A stretch of DNA of 10,430 nucleotides from JAKSSE01 sp045597645 (GTDB lineage Bacteria; Bacillota; Clostridia; Lachnospirales; Lachnospiraceae), in assembly GCA_045597645.1 (NCBI GenBank), contig JAZLKM010000075.1, forward strand, positions 1-10,430, written 5' to 3'. The notes below the pieces were generated by a model. That model was not told the DNA's origin, searched no databases, and saw nothing but the letters and a program-made list of their open reading frames with translations. Of this stretch, positions 5,752-10,430 are shown piece after piece. Both the position numbers and the translations under genes were made by a program. How positions within the stretch are numbered: the stretch's first letter is position 1; each line of letters begins with the position of its first letter.

Positions 5752-7767
5752 TTACAATGTAAACTTCTTCATGCTATCTGACAAAAGCACGGCCGATTTT
5801 GCCAATACATCGGCACAGTCCTCAACCTGCTGGCTATCCTGAGCAACATCCTCAGCCCTCTCATTCAGTGCATCTATTGAGTTCGAAATCTCATCCGCAC
5901 TCGCTGCTTGCTCTTCTGATATAGCAGCCATGTTGCTAGCTACATCATTTACCTTTTCTATCTCACACATCATCTGATCCATGATGTCATTGGCCTGTAC
6001 AACATTTCCTTGTATCTCGCGGAAAGTATCACAAGCCTTATTGACAGAATCCGAATTGCTCTCTATCTGCTCTACGTTGTGCTGCGTCTTAGCTACTGTA
6101 TCCTTCACCAGGCTATTCACTTTAGCAATAATTTCACCAATCTGCCTTGCTGACTGTGCGGAAACATCTGCGAGCTTACCAATTTCATCAGCAACAACGG
6201 CGAATCCTCGACCATTTTCGCCGGCTCTTGCCGCTTCAATAGAAGCATTTAGCGAAAGAAGATTAGTCTGTGATGCTATTTCAGCTATAAGGGTGACGAT
6301 ATCATTGACTTCCTCGGTAGCGGTTCCTACCTGATTTACAGCCTCCTCAAGCTCGCGAATCTCAGTCAAGATAAGGTTCATACTGCTCTGGACTACCTGC
6401 ATATCTTCATAGCCACGATTGGTTATTTCCACAGTTCCATGCATATTGTGACTAGCCAGATCTCCCTGCCTTGTAGTGTCATCTACCACTTGTGCAAGTG
6501 TGGTTGCATTTTCCGCTATATCTGCAACAGCCTGCAAGAACTGTGATATGGAGTCACGCATTATATCCATAGCATTTGCCTGCGTCTGGGAATTTTCTCT
6601 CAGCTCACGCGAGGTATTCTTACTTGTTATAGAATTCTCGTCAAGCTCTTCTGAAATGTTTGTTATATTCCGAATAATACTCTGTAGCGAACTTATATAT
6701 CCCATAAGCGCACCACTCATAGTACCAATCTCATCATTCCCTGTTTTCTTAATATCAACAGTCAGGTCGCCCTGTGCCAGGCGATCGATGTCATCAGTAA
6801 GCTTCTTTATTGGAGCTATTGTCCTACTAACCACTAGTATAAGTACAACTGAAGTGATGGCAATGAACGCTATTGTAAATATAATATAAAGAATGCGGAG
6901 GCTTCTAAGCTTAGCAAATACTTCGTTCTCAGCTGCGCATGTCACAAGTACCCAGCCGGTCTTGCTTATCGGGTGAGCTGCAACAAAGTACTTCTCTCCG
7001 TCTTTGTTCATCTCCTGTATGTCATAGGTGCCTTTTCTTACGATATTAGACAACGAATTGTAAAAAGCTCCCATATCCGCATCGGTCAGAAACTTTCCAT
7101 TTTTTGTCGGGTCCTGATGCGCCAGCACGCATAGGTTATTTGGGTCTACCAGCAAAGCAAATCCTGATACTGAATTCATGACCTTGATGTTAGATATAGC
7201 CTCAGAAATACCATCAAGATACACGTCTAATGAAGCTACGAGGCCTGGCTTATTTTTCCTGTCAATAGTTGCAGAAACGCTAACTGTAGATTCTCCTGTG
7301 TTAGCATCTACATAGGCCTCTCCAAACTCAAAGTGCTCATGAGTCAGACCCTCCTGATACCAGCCACGCTCTGCTACTACATAGCCAGGTTCTGGCACCC
7401 AATCAGATCCATCCAGGTAAAATCCATCGGCAGCGCCTTCATACACTCCGTAAGGAATGTTCTCATGCAGGTCAACTGTTTTGTGCAGGAAATCAAGCTC
7501 TTCATCATCAGATTCAAAGGGGATATTCTCCAGCGATACCTCGATTGAATCCGCCATTGAGATTATCGTTTCCTGCCAGGTTTCTATCGTTTGCGCATTA
7601 TAGTTTGATTCAGCTTCCATCTGGGTATAGAGAGCATCCATCATAGCCGACTTAGTTGCTCTGTAGCTTAGAACCATCATAACAACAAGCAACACAACTA
7701 TGACAGGCAGTATCATCGCCAGAAGCTTCAACGATATTTTTCCCTTTTTTTCATTTCTTGATTGCAT
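5752..7767 (-). CDS. Methyl-accepting chemotaxis protein with dCache amino-acid-type sensor
   Basis: A 671-residue transmembrane chemoreceptor. A basic N-terminus leads into the first membrane helix (about 14-34). An extracellular dCache domain follows (about 40-280), then a second membrane helix (about 291-314), a HAMP linker (about 315-368), and a long coiled-coil signalling domain with the conserved hairpin tip around EIASQTNLLSLNASIEAARA (496-515) and GRGFAVVADEI. The tip contacts CheA and CheW. In the sensor, Tyr129, Arg134, Trp136, Tyr137, Tyr152, Asp154 and Asp181 have the same spacing I recall for the amino-acid-binding residues of Pseudomonas PctA, so an amino-acid ligand is likely. 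The start has a GGGGGAG site 5 bp upstream. The protein ends in KKFTL, as many receptors do, without a clear CheR-tethering pentapeptide. A terminator follows at 5646-5675. No other chemotaxis genes are in the window. Confidence 0.95.
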   Translation of the reverse strand: MQSRNEKKGKISLKLLAMILPVIVVLLVVMMVLSYRATKSAMMDALYTQMEAESNYNAQTIETWQETIISMADSIEVSLENIPFESDDEELDFLHKTVDLHENIPYGVYEGAADGFYLDGSDWVPEPGYVVAERGWYQEGLTHEHFEFGEAYVDANTGESTVSVSATIDRKNKPGLVASLDVYLDGISEAISNIKVMNSVSGFALLVDPNNLCVLAHQDPTKNGKFLTDADMGAFYNSLSNIVRKGTYDIQEMNKDGEKYFVAAHPISKTGWVLVTCAAENEVFAKLRSLRILYIIFTIAFIAITSVVLILVVSRTIAPIKKLTDDIDRLAQGDLTVDIKKTGNDEIGTMSGALMGYISSLQSIIRNITNISEELDENSITSKNTSRELRENSQTQANAMDIMRDSISQFLQAVADIAENATTLAQVVDDTTRQGDLASHNMHGTVEITNRGYEDMQVVQSSMNLILTEIRELEEAVNQVGTATEEVNDIVTLIAEIASQTNLLSLNASIEAARAGENGRGFAVVADEIGKLADVSAQSARQIGEIIAKVNSLVKDTVAKTQHNVEQIESNSDSVNKACDTFREIQGNVVQANDIMDQMMCEIEKVNDVASNMAAISEEQAASADEISNSIDALNERAEDVAQDSQQVEDCADVLAKSAVLLSDSMKKFTL

Positions 7768-7867
7768 TTTTACTCCCCCATTGTAATAATCGTGTCTCTA
7801 GATTCCAACCTTTTTTTCTGCTGATACCAAAGCGGCAATGGCGTCCTTTCTGAACTTATCCTCCTCG

Positions 7868-8620
7868 CTATAGCTCCATAAGAAAAGCCTTAATTTCCTT
7901 AGTCACCTGCTCTAATCCATATTCATAGCAATGCCCATCATTTGGTATCTCAACAAGTCTTGCGTTTTGGTATCTTCTTACTGCAACGACGGAGTCCTCA
8001 AACGGAACCGCATCATCCGCAGTACCATGCACAATAAGCACCGGTCCATCATATGTGTCAATCGCATCCTCAATAGGAAGCGTTTTTCCAACCCTGACAT
8101 AATTGTCAGTTATATAGTTATTCTCCCAGAACTGAAGCCTCTCCGGTATATTATCACTGTCAAAAGACGTGCCGAAAAAGTCACCCTTGATACAATGTGT
8201 TCTGATGCAAAGTGCCGGTGACAGCGGAATTATAGCTTTAAGCTGATTGGCCTTGAGCCCTGCCACCAGGATAGTAGCAAGTCCTCCCTGCGAATGTCCT
8301 GCCAAAATGACATCAGAGACGTAGTCTAAATTCTTTGCATAATCAACGATGTAAATGAGCTCAGATACCCACTCCAGTAGATTGTGATTTTCGAATTTGC
8401 CATCTGATTTTCCATGGCCATATAACTCCACTCTAAGACAGATATAACCGGCCTCCACAATAGCTTTTGATATCTCTACGATATGCAGCTCCTCCATGTG
8501 ACCTGTAAGCCCGTGAGCCAGAATTACTAAAGGCAGTTTCTGAGCATCACAATCAGGAAAATCCATCTTTGCATGCAATTTAAAACCGTCTTTGTCGATA
8601 TAGAATTCTTTATTTTCCAT
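7868..8620 (-). CDS. Alpha/beta-hydrolase, cinnamoyl/feruloyl esterase-like (Est1E type)
   Basis: A 250-residue alpha/beta-hydrolase without signal peptide or membrane segment, so probably cytoplasmic. The oxyanion region is AHGLTGHMEE (35-44). The nucleophile elbow GHSQGG puts Ser110 at its centre. Asp202 in HGTADDAVPFEDS and His230 in DGHCYEYG complete the triad. The sequence follows the Butyrivibrio feruloyl esterase Est1E closely as I recall it: YGHGKSDGKFE.H, VDYAK.LD.V.D, GHSQGGL, IPLSPA and PVLIVHG all match, and the length is nearly the same. A likely role is hydrolysis of small hydroxycinnamate or similar esters taken up after plant-wall breakdown; other esters remain possible. The insertion between about 136 and 175 forms the lid that sets specificity. 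A GAGGAG site precedes the start. The Nudix gene ends 38 bp upstream, so the two may be co-transcribed. Confidence 0.88.
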   Translation of the reverse strand: MENKEFYIDKDGFKLHAKMDFPDCDAQKLPLVILAHGLTGHMEELHIVEISKAIVEAGYICLRVELYGHGKSDGKFENHNLLEWVSELIYIVDYAKNLDYVSDVILAGHSQGGLATILVAGLKANQLKAIIPLSPALCIRTHCIKGDFFGTSFDSDNIPERLQFWENNYITDNYVRVGKTLPIEDAIDTYDGPVLIVHGTADDAVPFEDSVVAVRRYQNARLVEIPNDGHCYEYGLEQVTKEIKAFLMEL

Positions 8621-8658
8621 GTATTGTCTCCTCGCCGTATCGGCAAATTATACTTTTA

Positions 8659-9162
8659 CTATATCCCCAGCGCCTCGCATATTCTCTTGTAATGCAAAAA
8701 ACCGATCTCATCATTGAGTCTTGTAATCTCGTCTATACCGGCCAGCTTCACATCCATCACTTCACGTGGGTCAACCTTTACGTCATCGAGTGAGAAGCTT
8801 TTTCGCAATAGGAAAATATCTGTAAAGTAGTTGTCGCCTCGCTCCAAGTCTTCATTTTTATATGAATATATCACATTTTCCTCGCAGTCAGAGGTGTCAA
8901 GTCCGGTCTCCTCGCGCACTTCTCTGCACACAGCTTCGAATGCGCTCTCGCCTGCGGCTGCTCCGCCTCCAGGAATCTCCCAATGGCCTGCAGCCCACTT
9001 TTTATCCATAGTCCTTTGTGTAATCAGAAAGTCACCATCGTCATTTTGAATCAGCGCAATTACATACAGCATAAACTGACCTTTTTCCAGCTTGGTCTTT
9101 CTAGGCAGTACAAGGCCCGTCTTATTTCTATTTTCATCGTAGATGTCTATCATCTCTGACAT
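8659..9162 (-). CDS. Nudix hydrolase
   Basis: A 167-residue cytoplasmic Nudix protein. The Nudix box is complete: Gly66, Glu72, then Arg80-Glu81-Val82 with Glu84-Glu85 and Gly87-Leu88, matching G-x5-E-x7-REUxEExGU, so it should bind Mg and cut a nucleoside-diphosphate-linked (NDP-X) substrate. The N-terminus (MIDIYDENRNKTG followed by a hydrophilic stretch) resembles the isopentenyl-diphosphate isomerase-like/YfcD branch of Nudix proteins, but the substrate cannot be assigned. The start has an AAGGGAG ribosome site. An extended -10 element lies about 50 bp upstream, and the esterase follows 38 bp downstream in the same direction. Confidence 0.92.
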   Translation of the reverse strand: MSEMIDIYDENRNKTGLVLPRKTKLEKGQFMLYVIALIQNDDGDFLITQRTMDKKWAAGHWEIPGGGAAAGESAFEAVCREVREETGLDTSDCEENVIYSYKNEDLERGDNYFTDIFLLRKSFSLDDVKVDPREVMDVKLAGIDEITRLNDEIGFLHYKRICEALGI

Positions 9163-9210
9163 ATATTTTCTCCCTTGTCATCCTCTTATTGATACGTAGT
9201 TTACATTCGT

Positions 9211-9239
9211 ATAATACCATTCCTTTCGGCTACAGAAAA
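9211..9239 (-). promoter_or_regulatory. Possible extended -10 promoter for the Nudix gene
   Basis: On the minus strand, TGG precedes TATTAT (the -10 is 9211-9216), a TGn-extended -10. The -35 region at the right distance (TTTTCT, 9234-9239) is weak. The predicted start near 9204 gives a leader of about 40 nt. This is the only candidate in the gap between the tandem repeats and the gene. Confidence 0.4.
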
Positions 9240-9284
9240 GAGACAGATTTCCAAACTAGTGGGGACGGTCCTTTTACCACGCTT

Positions 9285-9567
9285 GTAGGCACCCTGCACG
9301 CTGATTGTACCTACTGATTTCTCGTTCCCGCTAATTTGTAGGCACCCTACACGCCAATTGTACCTACTGATTTCTCGTTCTCGCTAATTTGTAGGCAACC
9401 TGCACGCCAATCGTACCTACTGATTTCTCGTTCTCGCTAATTTGTAGGCAACCTGCACGCCAATCGTACCTACTGATTTCTCATTCTCGCTAATTTGTAG
9501 GCAACCTGCACGTCAATTGTACCTACTGATTTCTCGTTCTCGCTAATCTGTAGGCACCCTGCATGCT
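9285..9567. repeat. Tandem array of a 53-bp hairpin-containing unit (five copies plus a partial)
   Basis: Copies begin at 9285, 9338, 9391, 9444 and 9497, each exactly 53 bp, with an 18-bp partial copy at 9550-9567. Units three and four differ at one base; the outer ones differ at a few more, as expected from duplication by slippage or unequal exchange. Each unit is GTAGGCA, 16 nt, TACCTAC, 23 nt. On the minus strand the arms become GUAGGUA and UGCCUAC, which pair over 7 bp with one G-U, whereas the plus strand has a C/A mismatch, so a minus-strand RNA is favoured. Each arm can pair with a neighbour on either side (loop 16 or 23), giving alternative folds. There are no variable spacers, so this is not CRISPR. 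A unit of 53 bp is not a multiple of three, so it is not a protein repeat. Confidence 0.9.
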
Positions 9568-9965
9568 AAAATGGACCCCAGAGTGTGGACATGCAAATCT
9601 AATAGTTAGTACGTATAAAAAGAACGTAATCCTAAATGTAGACACGGCTTTGTCCGTATATTTAGATTAATGTTCTTATTTTCCAAAACATAGACACGTT
9701 TTAGTACGCCTTTGCTGTTGTGATATAATTCAAACACAGACAGGTAAACAGTAGAACAGGTCAAACAAGGAAAATCCGCACCTACCATTATCCAAGAGGC
9801 TGGATATGATATATCTTTATTTAACAGCTTTCGTTTATCGGCTCTTCCTTTACGGACAGGTTCGATATACCTTATTATCTCTGCCAGTACATTTGGTGGG
9901 GATTTATCCTTATTACGATAGAATTGAAGACACAAAAATTTCATAAATTTAGACATAAAAATATA
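9568..9965. other. AT-rich gap with no recognised gene
   Basis: The largest open frame here (minus strand, about 9606-9992, 128 codons) has no domain I recognise. Its first codons lie in the DUF2442 terminator, it has no convincing ribosome site, and its end lies in a long stem-loop, so I do not call it a gene. It could hold a decayed remnant. TGGAC occurs twice at 9572-9590 in a context loosely like the tips of IS3-type elements, but no partner end is visible. Confidence 0.35.
9621..9676 (-). terminator. Long imperfect stem-loop with T-run, terminator-like
   Basis: Arms 9621-9637 and 9660-9676 pair at 14 of 17 positions on the minus strand (one G-U), with an inner ACGG/CCGU helix (9654-9657/9644-9647). 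The minus-strand stem is followed directly by TTTTA. This could be a second stop for transcripts coming from the DUF2442 side, or part of a decayed mobile element. Confidence 0.4.
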
Positions 9966-9993
9966 GTTGCCTACCGACTTCTCGATAGACAAC
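9966..9993 (-). terminator. Terminator-like hairpin after the DUF2442 gene
   Basis: On the minus strand GTTGTCTATCG (9983-9993) pairs with CGGTAGGCAAC (9966-9976) over 11 bp with two G-U pairs and a 6-nt loop, followed by TATATTTTT. On the plus strand the two G-U pairs become C/A mismatches, so the element works in the direction of DUF2442 transcription. It begins 8 bp past the stop codon. Confidence 0.65.
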
Positions 9994-10001
9994 TTTTTGA
10001 T

Positions 10002-10259
10002 TTACTGAATAGAATATAAAACATCTGGGTCTATATCTATACAATTTGTTGGGTTGTATTCTCCAGATATATCCCAAGCCAAAGTATGATTCATTACAGT
10101 GCAACGATTTTTGTAAAAGTCCTTATCATTAAGCTTGGAAAAAATGCCTTTTTTTAATAGATGGTTTACATCATAATGTACAATTATACCATCTTGAAAT
10201 AGAACTTCTACTATATAATTTTCTTTAGGTATAACTTGTACTACTTCTGGTGTAAACAT
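10002..10259 (-). CDS. DUF2442 domain protein
   Basis: An 85-residue protein that is a single DUF2442 domain. MFTPEVVQVIPKENYIVEV is the typical opening, V.HYDV..LL.KG.F follows (about 27-40), and the end has AWD.......CIDIDPDVLY (61-82), the family's W..DIDPE.LY signature. The family is small and cytoplasmic. Its function is not settled; members commonly sit beside DUF4160 genes and are suspected to form a toxin-antitoxin-like or regulatory pair. Here a DUF4160 gene ends 9 bp upstream, with a GGAGG site between them directly after its stop, which fits a two-gene operon. The hairpin at 9966-9993 ends the unit. Confidence 0.85.
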   Translation of the reverse strand: MFTPEVVQVIPKENYIVEVLFQDGIIVHYDVNHLLKKGIFSKLNDKDFYKNRCTVMNHTLAWDISGEYNPTNCIDIDPDVLYSIQ

Positions 10260-10268
10260 AAAACCTCC

Positions 10269-10430
10269 TTACCTTAATGGGTCAATTACGATTAATTCTC
10301 CAGATTCCTTACCAATCAGCCAATTTTTCATAAGTTCGTCATAATGAATCTCGCACCATGCAAGAACTAACTTAATTTGCTTTGTAGGAAGACTTCCTTT
10401 GAATACACATCCATTTTGGATATCAATAAG
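10269..10430 (-). CDS. DUF4160 domain protein, C-terminal part (runs off the window)
   Basis: The last 53 codons of a gene whose start lies beyond the right edge; the frame is open to the end of the sequence. The visible part (NGCVFKGSLPTKQIKLVLAW, then EIHYDELMKNW and IDPLR at the end) matches the C-terminal half of DUF4160 proteins, where a GxLP..q.k.v..W...h..EL..nW pattern is typical. Full members have about 80-90 residues, so about 30 are missing. The DUF2442 gene follows at 9 bp. Function unknown; presumed partner of the DUF2442 protein. Confidence 0.8.
   Translation of the reverse strand, partial: LIDIQNGCVFKGSLPTKQIKLVLAWCEIHYDELMKNWLIGKESGELIVIDPLR

Noticed and set aside
7780..7808. 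TTGGAA-17-TACAAT as promoter of the chemoreceptor gene
   Set aside because: The -10 ends only 12 bp before the ATG, so the transcript would start within or after the ribosome site.
9285..9567. CRISPR array
   Set aside because: The 53-bp units are near identical over their full length with no unique spacers, and no cas gene is present.
9572..9590. IS3-type terminal repeat
   Set aside because: Only a loose resemblance (TGGAC twice); no matching opposite end and no transposase in the window.
9700..9735. Plus-strand TATAAT box near 9724
   Set aside because: The -35 is poor and no plus-strand gene follows; likely chance in AT-rich DNA.
9606..9992. 128-codon minus-strand open frame
   Set aside because: Starts inside the DUF2442 terminator, ends inside another stem-loop, has no recognised domain and no good ribosome site.

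Overview
The window looks like chromosome from a gut or rumen member of the Lachnospiraceae (Butyrivibrio, Pseudobutyrivibrio, Roseburia or Agathobacter type). The basis is moderate GC, strong GGAGG-type ribosome binding sites, a dCache chemoreceptor, and a cytoplasmic esterase that strongly resembles the Butyrivibrio feruloyl esterase Est1E. The genus is inference. Every gene I accept is on the minus strand, so transcription runs from high to low coordinates.

From the right edge: the end of a DUF4160 gene (10269-10430) and a complete DUF2442 gene (10002-10259) form a two-gene unit that ends in a hairpin (9966-9993). Next comes about 800 bp with no convincing gene. It holds a long imperfect stem-loop (9621-9676) and a tandem array of a 53-bp unit, five full copies plus a partial one (9285-9567), whose hairpin resembles the DUF2442 terminator. 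A Nudix hydrolase (8659-9162), an Est1E-like esterase (7868-8620) and an amino-acid-type methyl-accepting chemotaxis protein (5752-7767) follow, closed by a strong terminator (5646-5675).

The centre of interest is a compact transcription unit bounded by terminators on both sides. A near-consensus promoter (5608-5636) with a palindromic candidate operator just downstream (5582-5597) precedes a TetR regulator (4935-5567). Four tightly packed genes follow: FGGY carbohydrate kinase (3322-4911), class II aldolase (2414-3313), GtrA-family membrane protein (1984-2412) and class III PLP aminotransferase (494-1987). A terminator closes the unit at 441-479. The enzymes suggest phosphorylation of a ketose or polyol, aldol cleavage to a three-carbon phosphate plus an aldehyde, and a PLP-dependent step on an aldehyde or amino-aldehyde. 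The true substrate is unknown. No isomerase or recognisable sugar transporter is present, and GtrA is an unusual partner. I do not recognise this combination as a described pathway.

The left 440 bp is GC-richer and has no convincing gene. Its first 128 bp form an elaborate nested inverted-repeat structure, either a mobile palindromic element or a structured RNA.
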